Shown: positions 27,270 to 35,689, numbered from the stretch's first letter. The stretch: DNA of 57,739 nt from Methylobacterium oxalidis (GCF_007992195.1 NZ_BJZU01000029.1:1-57739), one strand, 5' to 3'. Numbers and translations: made by a program. The notes: generated by a model from the letters alone, not told the origin.

Positions 27270-27479
27270 ATGGCGAATTCAGAACCCGAAGAGGTCCGGC
27301 CCTCTGAAGCGGAGCGCGCCGCCTTCGCCTACTGGTTGGCAGCGCAAGCCGATACGTGGGCTGCCCTCGTGTGGGCCGTTGAGGATGCTCTGGCGGATCT
27401 TGAATTGGCCGAGCGCCTCCTGCGGCGGCAGGAGGGCCACATCTCCCATGGCTACGTGCGTGGGCAGCTCAGCTCATAA
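27270..27479 (+). CDS. Hypothetical protein, 69 aa
   Basis: A small acidic, helical protein (MANSEPEEVRPSEAERAAF, then WLAAQADTWAALVWAVEDAL and a charged helix AERLLRRQEGH). I do not recognise it. The ATG at 27270 is used; a GTG at 27258 is an alternative. Its stop shares one base with the start of the next gene (TAATG), which suggests the two are translated together. Confidence 0.5.
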   Translation: MANSEPEEVRPSEAERAAFAYWLAAQADTWAALVWAVEDALADLELAERLLRRQEGHISHGYVRGQLSS

Positions 27480-27748
27480 TGACAGAGCGCCTCTGCGACG
27501 TCGCTGGTCGGCGTCTCATCGTGGAATGCGTGCCGTGCCGGCGACGCGGCGTCTACGCGGTCGAACGCCTGCGCCAGCGTTTCGGCGAGCATGCCGACCT
27601 CTACGAGGTCTGGCTGCAACTCACCCAGTCCTGCCGCCATCAGCACGCCATCGGGGCTCGGCGGCCGAACCAGTACGGCCGCGCCTGCCGCGCCCAACTC
27701 GATGTGGAGGGTGGGGACAGATCGGGCTCTCCGCGCTCCCGCACTTGA
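27479..27748 (+). CDS. Hypothetical small Cys-containing protein, 89 aa
   Basis: The protein carries a CVPC pair at residues 17-20, followed by RRRGVYAVERLRQRFG and later SCRHQH and ACRAQ. Four cysteines plus histidines could bind one zinc ion. Short proteins with the same C-x2-C...G-x-Y...RL layout occur widely in Methylobacterium and Bradyrhizobium as hypothetical proteins, as I recall. Coupled to the preceding gene by a TAATG overlap. The SRAP gene begins 30 bp downstream. Confidence 0.55.
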   Translation: MTERLCDVAGRRLIVECVPCRRRGVYAVERLRQRFGEHADLYEVWLQLTQSCRHQHAIGARRPNQYGRACRAQLDVEGGDRSGSPRSRT

Positions 27749-27778
27749 ACAGGCCCGATCCCCCTGGGACGATCGGGC

Positions 27779-28423
27779 ATGTGCAATCTCTACAGCCTCA
27801 ACAAGGGCCAGGACGCCATCCGCCGCGCCTTCGGCATCACGCACGATCAGACGGGCAACCTGCCGCCGCTGCCCGGGATCTTTCCCGACCAAATGGCGCC
27901 GGTCGTGCGCCAGCGCGGCGAGGGTCGCGAGCTCAGCATGATGCGCTGGGGCTTCCCACCCCCACCCAAGGTCGGCACGCAGCCGGTGACGAACGTGCGC
28001 AACGTCGCCTCGCCCTACTGGCGGCCGTGGCTGAAGCCGGAGTACCGCTGCCTCGTGCCGGTGAGCGCGTTCAGCGAGTACGCCGACACCAAGCCGAGGA
28101 AGACGCCTGTGTGGTTTGCTCTCTCCGACGAGCGGCCGCTGCTTGCGTTCGCCGGCATCTGGCGGCCATGGACCGGCGTACGCGGCCCGAAGCGCGACGA
28201 GCCGGTCGAGGAGGAGCACCGGCTCTACAGCTTCCTGACGACCGAAGCGAATGGCGTGGTCGGCCCTGTGCACCCGAAGGCGATGCCGGTGCTGCTGACC
28301 ACCGGGGAGGAGTGGCGCGTTTGGCTCGAAGCGCCGGCCGAAGAGGCGTTGAAGCTGCAGCGACCGCTGCCTGATGAGATGATGAAGGTCGTCGCGCGTG
28401 GTGCCCGCAAGGATGAAGGTTGA
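27779..28423 (+). CDS. SRAP/HMCES-type DNA-protein crosslink protein
   Basis: A 214-residue SRAP domain protein (YedK/HMCES family), which shields abasic sites in single-stranded DNA by a covalent link from Cys2. The catalytic Cys is exposed by the MCNLYS start, which also fixes the start codon. Other family blocks are WGFPPPP, NVRNVAS, CLVPVSAFSEYA (with the active-site Glu) and HPKAMPVLL (with the His). It is complete in length. It acts in DNA repair and is often carried on mobile DNA. No LexA-like box was seen upstream. Confidence 0.92.
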   Translation: MCNLYSLNKGQDAIRRAFGITHDQTGNLPPLPGIFPDQMAPVVRQRGEGRELSMMRWGFPPPPKVGTQPVTNVRNVASPYWRPWLKPEYRCLVPVSAFSEYADTKPRKTPVWFALSDERPLLAFAGIWRPWTGVRGPKRDEPVEEEHRLYSFLTTEANGVVGPVHPKAMPVLLTTGEEWRVWLEAPAEEALKLQRPLPDEMMKVVARGARKDEG

Positions 28424-28560
28424 GCGGCGAACGTAGGACTGCACGATCAGTCCGCCCCGGAAACAAGCCTTTCTGATTGTTTCTGTACGCCAGCCCTTGA
28501 TTTGCTCACACATATGGTGATCTACGCCGCGTGAGGGTGCGCAAACCATGGACTTACAGC

Positions 28561-29037
28561 GTGACAGAAAATACTGAGGGGCAGAGCCCCGACTTCGTTG
28601 AACTCGCAGCCGACATCGTCTCGGCGTATGTGTCCAAGAACTCCCTGCCGGTCGCTGAGCTACCGGCCCTTCTCGCCAGCGTGCACGCGGCGCTGAACGG
28701 CCTCGCGAGCGGCACGTCTCAGGCCGCTGCCGAAGAGGTCGAGAAGGCCACGCCTTCGCAGATCCGCAAGTCGGTCACGCCGGACGCGCTGATCTCGTTC
28801 ATCGATGGCCGGCCGTACAAGACGCTCAAGCGGCATCTGGCCGGGCACGGGCTTGATCCGCACAGCTACCGCCAGCGTTATGGCCTGCCCAACGACTATC
28901 CAATGGTCGCGGCCAGCTACGCCGCGCAGCGTTCCGAACTCGCCAAGGCGATTGGCCTCGGTCGCCCAGGCGCTCGCGCTACCGAGGAAGAGGCCGCGGA
29001 AGCTCCAAAGGGCCGCGGACGCCGCAAGGCTGCCTGA
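28561..29037 (+). CDS. MucR/Ros-family regulator lacking zinc-finger cysteines
   Basis: A 158-residue MucR-like protein. The N-terminal part (DFVELAADIVSAYVSKNSLP) matches the oligomerisation region, and the C-terminal DNA-binding region reads DALISFIDGRPYKTLKRHL followed by YRQRYGLPNDYPMVAASYAA. In Ros/MucR the segment before the RHL helix carries C-x2-C; here these positions are Ser/Phe and Asp, so the zinc is probably lost, as reported for some Mesorhizobium Ml proteins. I place the start at GTG 28561 by family length. It probably acts as an H-NS-like repressor of accessory DNA, which is an inference. Confidence 0.85.
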   Translation: MTENTEGQSPDFVELAADIVSAYVSKNSLPVAELPALLASVHAALNGLASGTSQAAAEEVEKATPSQIRKSVTPDALISFIDGRPYKTLKRHLAGHGLDPHSYRQRYGLPNDYPMVAASYAAQRSELAKAIGLGRPGARATEEEAAEAPKGRGRRKAA

Positions 29038-29043
29038 CGCGTC

Positions 29044-29403
29044 TCAGTGCGTCACGGCGCCGAGCCATGACGACACCGGATCGACGACGTAGCCGAGGAC
29101 GGAGGTGGCCCACGCCTTTGCTCTCGCCGTGAGGGTTCGGCCCTCGCGTCGCGCTGCCTTCCCCTCGGCTGCCCGCACTTCCAGGATCGCAGCCACGTAG
29201 GCGTCCTCGTGCTCTTTGCACTCATCGAGTGCGCTGAGCTGGGACGCCGCTTTGCGCTGAACGGATCGCTCGCGGGCGTAGACGTCGCGCACGCAGCCGT
29301 GCCAGCGCGCCTCAAGGCTGCTCAGAACAGCCGCTGCCTTCGTGTCCGCCGCCGAAGGCGAACAAGCCAGAAGCACGATGGGGAGGCAGAGCATCAGCCG
29401 CAT
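29044..29403 (-). CDS. Small secreted or lipoprotein-like hypothetical, 119 aa
   Basis: It begins MRLMLCLPIVLLACSPSAAD, a signal sequence with a possible lipobox (LLAC), so it may be a periplasmic lipoprotein. The mature part is helical and charged (SVQRKAASQLSALDECKEHE) with one Cys pair. No family was recognised. The start at 29403 drops eight upstream residues. It is convergent with the MucR-like gene, 6 bp away. Confidence 0.6.
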   Translation of the reverse strand: MRLMLCLPIVLLACSPSAADTKAAAVLSSLEARWHGCVRDVYARERSVQRKAASQLSALDECKEHEDAYVAAILEVRAAEGKAARREGRTLTARAKAWATSVLGYVVDPVSSWLGAVTH

Positions 29404-29660
29404 GCCCGCCTTATCGTCCAAAACGGCCAAGCTTGGCTAGAACGGAATGGCAACGCTCGGCTGAGAACGTTCCAACCGACAGGGGCTATTTCGGCTCTAG
29501 GATTGGGCCGTCGAGCACTGCGATTCGGCAGGTGATTTTCATTGCCGCTCAAGGTTGCGGCCGTGGCGCTCATAAGCGGACCTTCGGAGGTCTGGAGCGG
29601 GGCACCTGACGCAGCTCGTGTATGAGACCGCAGCAAGTGCCCCGCACACCGTTGAAGACG

Positions 29661-30281
29661 TCAATGATCACTGTAACCGAGATCGCGAGGGCCGAACGGA
29701 GGGGTGTTGCACTCCTCCAAGCCGAACCGTTCGACGTGGCGGATGAAGCGGCGTAGGCGACGCATCACTGTGGTGGCCGGCGTACCTCGGCCGATTGCCA
29801 GCGCGACCTCGTATGCCGTTAACACCGATCTTAGTTCGATCTGGTTAGGCCAGAACGCACACCAGTAAAGCGGGTTGTGCTCGACCATTATCCGGTTGCC
29901 CCAGCTCTTCACAAACATAGCGGCGGGACGGGCAAGCCAATCCTGCGTATATATCAGTTTTTGGTTGCTGATTTGATCGCTCGATTTGGATTCAATCCAG
30001 TTATACCGATCCTCGCGCTTGAACTCATGCTCGCGTATGCCGTTGTCGCGGACTTCGTCGTGCAGAATGCGCAACCGTTGCGCGGCTTCCGTGCGGCTAA
30101 GAGCGGGGTCGACGAGAGCGATCACCACTCCAACGCTATTGCCGAGATAGCGCCAACCGCCCCCCTCGTTCAGAGGCCGCGAGTAGCAGAAGGTCTCCAG
30201 AAACCGTCCCGGGGCATAACCGAATGTGAATAGACACTGCATCGTATGAGCATCTACGTCGAATACATATTTCAGTGCCAT
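29661..30281 (-). CDS. Island hypothetical protein, 206 aa
   Basis: Last gene of the minus-strand island block. It is aromatic-rich (CLFTFGYAPGRFLETFCYS, NPLYWCAFWPNQ) with a central region of charged helix and an Arg-rich C-terminal helix (TVMRRLRRFIRHVERFG). No membrane segment or known motif is seen. A GGAG sits 8 bases upstream of the ATG at 30281; the ATG two codons earlier is too close. It has lower GC than the right half of the window, in line with acquired DNA. Confidence 0.55.
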   Translation of the reverse strand: MALKYVFDVDAHTMQCLFTFGYAPGRFLETFCYSRPLNEGGGWRYLGNSVGVVIALVDPALSRTEAAQRLRILHDEVRDNGIREHEFKREDRYNWIESKSSDQISNQKLIYTQDWLARPAAMFVKSWGNRIMVEHNPLYWCAFWPNQIELRSVLTAYEVALAIGRGTPATTVMRRLRRFIRHVERFGLEECNTPPFGPRDLGYSDH

Positions 30282-30414
30282 CGACATTTCTCCGTTTTAG
30301 ATTAATGTTGGCTTCGGATTATTCGCCACAATGCGAAGCCGAGCGAGGAGGTTCTGCGGGGATGTTCTCGGCAATGTGCCGTGTTAGACCTGAGAGCATC
30401 ACACATGTACTGCT

Positions 30415-30843
30415 CTAGCACTTGATGGCGTTGTGTACGGCTTCGTCGATGATGTTCAGTACCGCGTCGCGCAGAACGCCCTGCTTGAAGCAGCGCAGAT
30501 CCTTCGCGAGTAGAGCGAGCGCGTCTGCCGCCCGGTCGTGCCCGACCCGCTCCACCAAGCTGGTGACGGCGACATGGACTAGAATGCCCATGGCGTCTTT
30601 CTCCGGTACGCACGTATCATCGCGCCTGCTCGCCAAGATCTGGGTTGACGTGGCGCGGGCGAAGGCCTGATTGACCTCTCGTTCGAATTGCAGTTCGCGC
30701 AAGTCGCGAATGACGTCCTGATCGAAGGAGCGGACATAGCGCTCCTCTGGCGACCTGGGGGCAAGCGCGTTGCCGCTCGCGTTCACGCGGGCGATCAGGC
30801 GTTGCAGCCGCTGATCATCAGGCAGTGGTGGTATGAAAATCAT
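30415..30843 (-). CDS. Island hypothetical protein, 142 aa
   Basis: A helical protein starting MIFIPPLPDDQRLQRL with GAGGAG 7 bases upstream, so the start is well supported. It contains a charged region (RSFDQDVIRDLRELQFEREV) and a hydrophobic helix (AMGILVHVAVTSLVERVG), then AADALALLAKDL. There are three cysteines with no metal-site pattern. I do not recognise it. Confidence 0.55.
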   Translation of the reverse strand: MIFIPPLPDDQRLQRLIARVNASGNALAPRSPEERYVRSFDQDVIRDLRELQFEREVNQAFARATSTQILASRRDDTCVPEKDAMGILVHVAVTSLVERVGHDRAADALALLAKDLRCFKQGVLRDAVLNIIDEAVHNAIKC

Positions 30844-31065
30844 CGCATGCTCCTCGTGTCAGCGCATCTTGATCGATGCGGCGTCGTATTTACCGGATGC
30901 CCACTTCTCTACCTGCGGGCGGTGGTGTGCAGCCTCGGCGCGTGTAACTCGCCGCATGGGCGCTCCAACGGATCCAGAGGCGCTGTTGCGGGGCCTCGCC
31001 GCCGAGACTGCTCACCTGAGTGCTAAGAGGAATTGCGCCGACCTGTCCGTGCCGGGTTCAAGGAC

Positions 31066-31659
31066 TCATTTCCGCTGTGAAGAGCGACCGGCCGGGCGCG
31101 ACGATGAGGTGCTCGGCGGAATGAGGGGTTCGCCCTCGAAGAACGCGTCGAGCGAGACGTGGATCGGCGCTTCGGCCTTCATCCGCTCCTTGACCATATC
31201 GAGCGCGACCTCGAACGAGCGAACGATTTCGGTGCCGGACCCCGTAGCCCGCCGACGGCAGATGTCGTGCCACCGTTCCAACGCGCTTGGCTCGAGCGAA
31301 GCCAGGAACTCATTTGGTTGAATGCGGTCGAACCGCGCGAACACGAGCTCGGGCACGGCAAGCGCCAGCTGGGCTCGTAGCGCGTCTGTGCGCGGACGCA
31401 TGGCCTCGCAGAGACCACAGCCGTACGCGTAGGCTTGAATCGAGTTCAAGGCCTCCTGCCGTTCCTGGTCAGTGTTCGGCACAGTCAGCATTTTCATGCC
31501 GACGCTGTCGACGAACTTGACGAACAGCTCGTAAGAGTGTTCGAGCAGTACTGCTGCCTGCTCTGCCGACAGACGTGAGTAGAGGATCCTACCCCCAGCT
31601 GCCTTGGGCCACTCAGGATCGCGAGAAGCTGCTGGGCGATTGTAGAGTTTGATTTCCAT
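31066..31659 (-). CDS. Island hypothetical protein, 197 aa
   Basis: A mostly helical soluble protein from MEIKLYNRP. Segments such as LSAEQAAVLLEHSYELFVKF and YAYGCGLCEAMRPRTDALRA form long helices, with a GCGLC pair. The tail is Ser/Pro-rich and basic (PSTSSSRPAGRSSQRK), probably disordered. The start is taken at 31659; an ATG four codons upstream is also possible. No family recognised. Confidence 0.5.
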   Translation of the reverse strand: MEIKLYNRPAASRDPEWPKAAGGRILYSRLSAEQAAVLLEHSYELFVKFVDSVGMKMLTVPNTDQERQEALNSIQAYAYGCGLCEAMRPRTDALRAQLALAVPELVFARFDRIQPNEFLASLEPSALERWHDICRRRATGSGTEIVRSFEVALDMVKERMKAEAPIHVSLDAFFEGEPLIPPSTSSSRPAGRSSQRK

Positions 31660-31943
31660 TTGAGCAATCATCCTATGTTGATGTGGCGATACTGCTTTAC
31701 TGATTCGCGCGGTTGCTGAGAAAGATCTTGTCACTTTTTGTGGTCAATTCTTCGATGTGGACCATCGGCGCGCAGTTTCACCAATGGAGACCTATGTGGT
31801 TGAGGCGATCTGCAGCGGGAAGATTTGCCACATCGTCGGGCGCGTCTGCAGAAGTGCCGGTGAGGATGTTGTCGGCGGCGGCTTGCACCGCCGAGAGATC
31901 ATCGGCAGCTACCATCAAAGCAGCTGCCGATCACAAGCTCCGC

Positions 31944-32165
31944 TCAGTTCGCAAACATCGCGCAGAAGCGAGCTTTGAGAGGACCAGGGCGGCCCTGGAA
32001 AGACACCGTGCCGGTGCTCGGCCACCAGTTCAAAATCTCGCCATCGATTGAGCGAAACTGGAAGAGCCGGCCCACGCTGAGCCAGTACCAATCACCGAAC
32101 GTATTACAAGCATACACGCACTTCTGCAGGTGCGGATATGAACCGTGGAACTTCATCTTCATCAT
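31944..32165 (-). CDS. Island hypothetical small protein, 73 aa
   Basis: A compact aromatic-rich protein (KFHGSYPHLQKCVYACNTFG, then WYWLSVGRLFQF and LNWWPSTG) whose composition looks like a real folded domain rather than a shadow frame. A GGAG element 6 bases upstream of the ATG supports it. It lies 84 bp downstream of the HUH-like gene on the same strand. No family recognised. Confidence 0.5.
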   Translation of the reverse strand: MMKMKFHGSYPHLQKCVYACNTFGDWYWLSVGRLFQFRSIDGEILNWWPSTGTVSFQGRPGPLKARFCAMFAN

Positions 32166-32249
32166 CGTGACTCCGCTGGACAGCCACTTGCCAGCGAGAG
32201 GTATTTACCGAGATGAGATTCGGGCTCGTTTTTCGTTGCGAAATTTCGC

Positions 32250-33041
32250 TTACCACGCCGATGCCCGGCGGAGAGTGCGTCGGATGATCTGGCGTCCGGC
32301 TCCTCCCGCGAAAGTCAACTCCGGCAGCGTGAGATTACGCATCGTCGCGTAGAGCCGAACTGCATTCACGCCATTGATCGGCCGCGCATATTGCTGCAAC
32401 GAGCCTTTCTCGCGTCGCCACAGCTGATATTGCTGCCGGGGCGTCTTGCCCGTGTACCAGATGAGTTGCCGGAGATCCGGCGGCCGGATCGGTCGCCAGT
32501 CGATGCCGCTGGCATAAGGCAGATAGGCCCGCATCGACCACCGGGCTTCAGACGCCCATTGATCGAGCGCAGCCGCCGACGTGTTCCAGACGAGGGCGTG
32601 GGCGTGCCAGAGGATGAAGCGCGAAACGCACTCGACCTTCTGGGTGGAGACGTAGAGGGCAGGGTCGAGCATCCCGATGTAATCGAAGCCTCGCAGCGCG
32701 CGCCGGTAGGTGCGATGAATGTCCGGGAAGTGGGGGGTGGACCGCCGGAAGCCCTCGGTGTTGGCATCGGTCGGGTAGACGATCTGTCCTTCGTCGATGA
32801 GCGTGATGAAGAAGACGGGGACACGCGGTTCCCAGTTCGGGGCGCAGGCGCCCACACAGCGGCACAGCCCCGCCCCCATCGACCGCATCCAAAACTCTCG
32901 GGCATAGGGGTTGTGGGCGCCGAGTTCGCCGGCTCGGCTGCGCCGCAGGCGGCGTACCTCCCGCTCGGGCTTCGTGTACTCCCGCTGATGGTAACCCCTC
33001 AATCCCTCCATGAGGCGAGCGGCTTGAGCGTGCTCACGCAT
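32250..33041 (-). CDS. Candidate HUH-endonuclease (Rep/relaxase-like) protein
   Basis: A 263-residue protein with three ordered motifs of HUH single-strand endonucleases. These are a hydrophobic FFITLID strand (about 77-83), HAHALVW (146-152, the His-hydrophobic-His metal site), and YTGKTPRQQY (196-205), which contains a Y-x-x-K. In rolling-circle Rep proteins the Tyr nicks DNA and the HUH binds the metal. A CRCVGAC cluster near residue 60 is extra. The start is uncertain: no clear ribosome site precedes 33041, and in-frame ATGs exist at 33086, 33134 and 33143. The assignment rests on motifs and context only. Confidence 0.5.
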   Translation of the reverse strand: MREHAQAARLMEGLRGYHQREYTKPEREVRRLRRSRAGELGAHNPYAREFWMRSMGAGLCRCVGACAPNWEPRVPVFFITLIDEGQIVYPTDANTEGFRRSTPHFPDIHRTYRRALRGFDYIGMLDPALYVSTQKVECVSRFILWHAHALVWNTSAAALDQWASEARWSMRAYLPYASGIDWRPIRPPDLRQLIWYTGKTPRQQYQLWRREKGSLQQYARPINGVNAVRLYATMRNLTLPELTFAGGAGRQIIRRTLRRASAW

Positions 33042-33142
33042 GGAAAAGCGAGCGAATGCTGAACTTGGTATCACGGCTATCACCATATCAATGTGGAGAT
33101 GGCAGTGCTTTACCAAGTACCAAACATTGCTCATTGCAGTCA

Positions 33143-33195
33143 TATTACTCGTATGTACACTTACATGTACACAAGCCGTATTGCTCGTATGTACA
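33143..33195. repeat. TGTACA repeat array upstream of the HUH-like gene
   Basis: Three palindromic TGTACA hexamers begin at 33154, 33166 and 33190, exactly 12 and 24 bp apart. The outer two lie in a 17-bp direct repeat (33143-33159 and 33179-33195, one mismatch, core CTCGTATGTACA). The stretch is AT-rich for this genome. It could be an operator for a dimeric regulator such as the nearby AlpA-like protein, or iterons of an origin. Confidence 0.6.
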
Positions 33196-33284
33196 AGTGT
33201 TTTGGCCGTGCATTCGAGAGCGCAGATCTGATCGCGAGATTCTGCCGTCAATCGGCCCTTTGAAGGTTTTTGATCACAAAATAG

Positions 33285-33309
33285 GCTGGGCGACATGTGG
33301 TCGCCCAGC
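33285..33309 (-). terminator. Hairpin terminator after the acidic-tail gene
   Basis: A perfect 10-bp stem (GCTGGGCGAC and its complement) with a 5-base loop lies 21 bp beyond the stop of the 33331-34107 gene. On the minus strand it is followed by CTATTTTG, a short T-rich run. It would separate that gene from the HUH-like gene. Confidence 0.6.
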
Positions 33310-33330
33310 ATTGTTACCCTTCAGACCCGA

Positions 33331-34107
33331 TCAGGCCGCGTCCTCATCTTCGCCTTCGGCGTCGTTGTCGTTGTCCTCGTCGGACGCGAACGGAGCCTCC
33401 ACCTCAAGGTCGGAGACGTACTCCCAGGCCTGGAGGCCATTCGGCTCAAGTCCACGGTTCACAATTTCCAGGCCGCGCCGCTCGCCATCGTTGATCGGAT
33501 CTTCCCGGTACTCGTCCAACTCCTCCGGCGACATCTTGATCAGCAGGTAGGACTTCAGAATCGCTTCAACCGTCGGCAACTTGGCCGACTTCGATGACCG
33601 GTCGTTGCTGCTGCCTACCTCGGCGGGCTTGGAGCTGTTCCGCAGCGAAGCCTTCTCGTCCTTCTTCGCCTTGACGCGCTTGTAGACGCCCTCGATCCCG
33701 TTCATCCCCTTGATCTTGGCAGGAATGCGCGGGACCGGGATGTTCTTGCGCACAAAGTAGTTCATAACATAGCCGTACACGCGAACCCGGTTTTTGGTAG
33801 CGTCGGTGTTGTGGAAGATGCGGGTGGCGGCAGCGATGCTGGCGACTTTCTGAAAATTGGCCGCAGTCGCCTCTTGAACACGCTTGTTCTTCTGCAGGCA
33901 CTCTGCGCTGCGCAATTCCTCGAACTGCTCGAAGTCGGCACAGACTTCGCGGATGATGCCGACCCCCAAAGCGATGGCCTGCTGCTTGACGCGGTGTGCT
34001 CCACGCTCATTTTTGCCGATTTCGCTGTTCATGTCGTCGGTGAAGGCGACGGGATTGTCGCGCATCTCTTTGTAGGCAGTCTCGATGTCACCGAAAATCT
34101 TTGCCAA
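33331..34107 (-). CDS. Island hypothetical protein with acidic tail, 258 aa
   Basis: A TTG start at 34107 with GGAG 9 bases upstream is preferred over a longer frame that runs into the gap. The body is charged and helical (GDIETAYKEMRDNPVAFTDD, KNERGAHRVKQQAIALGVG), with a basic middle segment (YKRVKAKKDEKASLRNSSK) and a very acidic C-terminus (SDEDNDNDAEGEDEDAA). Acidic tails are typical of single-strand DNA-binding proteins and DNA mimics, but no OB-fold motif was seen. Function unknown. Confidence 0.6.
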   Translation of the reverse strand: MAKIFGDIETAYKEMRDNPVAFTDDMNSEIGKNERGAHRVKQQAIALGVGIIREVCADFEQFEELRSAECLQKNKRVQEATAANFQKVASIAAATRIFHNTDATKNRVRVYGYVMNYFVRKNIPVPRIPAKIKGMNGIEGVYKRVKAKKDEKASLRNSSKPAEVGSSNDRSSKSAKLPTVEAILKSYLLIKMSPEELDEYREDPINDGERRGLEIVNRGLEPNGLQAWEYVSDLEVEAPFASDEDNDNDAEGEDEDAA

Positions 34108-34205
34108 TGTAGCTCTCCATGAGTTTGTGTTGTGTGTTACACACACAGCCGTCGATGGGGGCAGCGCAGGATGCGACTCGAACAAGCCCGCGCTGCCGTC
34201 GCGCT

Positions 34206-34442
34206 CTAGGCCACGCCCTTCTCGATGAGGGCGCGGATGTCCTCGACGCGGTAAGCGCGGGCGCGCGGGCCGATGGCCACAGAGGGCGGGTAGATACCCT
34301 TGGCTTGGCCCGCGTAGAACGAGGAGCGGCTGATCGGGATGAGCTCGAGCACGCGCGAGAGGCGCATGAGACCGGTCGCCGGCAACGTCGGGGGCGTGGT
34401 GGGCGGCGTCTGGCCCGAGGGGGTATTGTCGTTAGCGTTCAT
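34206..34442 (-). CDS. AlpA-family phage-type DNA-binding regulator
   Basis: A 78-residue protein whose last 55 residues match the AlpA/excisionase helix-turn-helix: LMRLSRVLELIPISRSSFYA, then GIYPPSVAIGPRARAYRVED. These small proteins activate integrase genes or act as excisionases in P4-like prophages and islands. The N-terminus is Pro/Thr-rich and disordered. AGGAGA lies 6 bases upstream of the start. Its presence near an integrase remnant supports a mobile origin for the block. Confidence 0.85.
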   Translation of the reverse strand: MNANDNTPSGQTPPTTPPTLPATGLMRLSRVLELIPISRSSFYAGQAKGIYPPSVAIGPRARAYRVEDIRALIEKGVA

Positions 34443-34555
34443 GACTGTCTCCTGACGACCACGGGCTGCGTGGCCGTCCGAAGAAATGACCGCTTATGGA
34501 AGGTGGGTCAGGATTCTAAATGGAAATAGTTTTTCTCCTCGGAATTCCCGGTAAA

Positions 34556-35689
34556 TCACTCAGAAGGCAAGGATTTCTGCTCTCGATTGCTGCCTTTGCG
34601 CGAGCGTCTCTTGTATGCCGGGACCGGGAGATCCAAGGCCGACCAGAACGCCGGGCTGTTCCAGCGTAGCTTGCCCGCATCATCGTGGCAGGCATCGTAG
34701 CCCGCCCTTGTGTAGCCGTGCTCGATGATCTTGGTACACGCACACACGCGATCCGGAGGATCGAACGTGCGTGGCTCCACGCCGCGAAGCGCGGTTGAAA
34801 TTTCACGAGCAAAGGCCACTCGGTTCTTTGTCTTGTCATTTTTGGCATAAACGTTCTGCGTATAGAATAGTGTTCTGCCGAAGAGTTCGCGCAGTATGCC
34901 TGGCCGAAGGATGGCTGCCGAATTGGCACCTGCAATGGCATTCAGCAGAGTTTGCTTTTCTGTCAGTTTGATGGTGCTCGCTGCATACAGGAAGGGAATG
35001 CTTTTCTCGAATCTGCCGAGATAATGGTCTTTCAGGTTGGCGACGTTTGGGCCCTGACAGCCGCTTATTGCCATTTCTACGAGTACGTAAACCTCACAAG
35101 ATCTCTTGACGCTAAGACGGTCGAGTATTGAATTAGATGCGGTTAAGCGGTAATGACAGTGGTCAATGGCGGCGATCATCGTTGTATCATACAGCTTGTC
35201 TCGCTGGATTCCGAACTCTTGGTAAACCAAATCCCATGCTAGAGTCCGTAAAATAGTTCTAAGCCCGCCGATTGGGTCGTACAGCTCATCGAAGAATGCT
35301 GGCGACAACCGGGTCAATCTTGGGTACGGGCGCTCCGTACTGTTTTGGCTGCCTGACTGTCTTTTGGCCGCCTGCTCCGCCCGGGCCAGCGTCGTTCCGA
35401 TGGACAGCGCAACCAGTCGTCTACGGGGGGCCCATCCCTTGGGATCAAGCATCCAACCGCATAAGGCCGCGGCCAGCGCGTCCTTATGTCCCCTGAATGA
35501 TCGATTTTCATGGAGGAGGATGCGACAGACCTGCGTGAGATCGAAACGGTGGTGAGCAATTTTGACGAAGCTGTCTTCCGAGGAGACGACCTCGTAGTGG
35601 CCTTTCCTCCAGGGGTAAGTCGTGACCGTCAGGCCGTCTGCGCTTTGTTGACGAGCCGCGATATCCCGTCCCGGGCTGGATTGCGTCAT
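34556..35689 (-). CDS. Island hypothetical protein, 377 aa
   Basis: First intact gene of the block after the integrase remnant. The ATG at 35689 has GGAG 7 bases upstream; an ATG five codons earlier is less likely. The protein is mixed in secondary structure, with a basic helical part (APRRRLVALSIGTTLARAEQ), a region with MAISGCQGPNVANLKDHY, and a basic C-terminus (YKRRSRKGSNREQ). No membrane segment or known motif was found. Possibly a replication or partner protein of the element, but that is a guess. Confidence 0.55.
   Translation of the reverse strand: MTQSSPGRDIAARQQSADGLTVTTYPWRKGHYEVVSSEDSFVKIAHHRFDLTQVCRILLHENRSFRGHKDALAAALCGWMLDPKGWAPRRRLVALSIGTTLARAEQAAKRQSGSQNSTERPYPRLTRLSPAFFDELYDPIGGLRTILRTLAWDLVYQEFGIQRDKLYDTTMIAAIDHCHYRLTASNSILDRLSVKRSCEVYVLVEMAISGCQGPNVANLKDHYLGRFEKSIPFLYAASTIKLTEKQTLLNAIAGANSAAILRPGILRELFGRTLFYTQNVYAKNDKTKNRVAFAREISTALRGVEPRTFDPPDRVCACTKIIEHGYTRAGYDACHDDAGKLRWNSPAFWSALDLPVPAYKRRSRKGSNREQKSLPSE

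Noticed and set aside
27740..27778. LexA box upstream of the SRAP gene
   Set aside because: Only a single GAAC half-site was seen, without the partner at the expected spacing.
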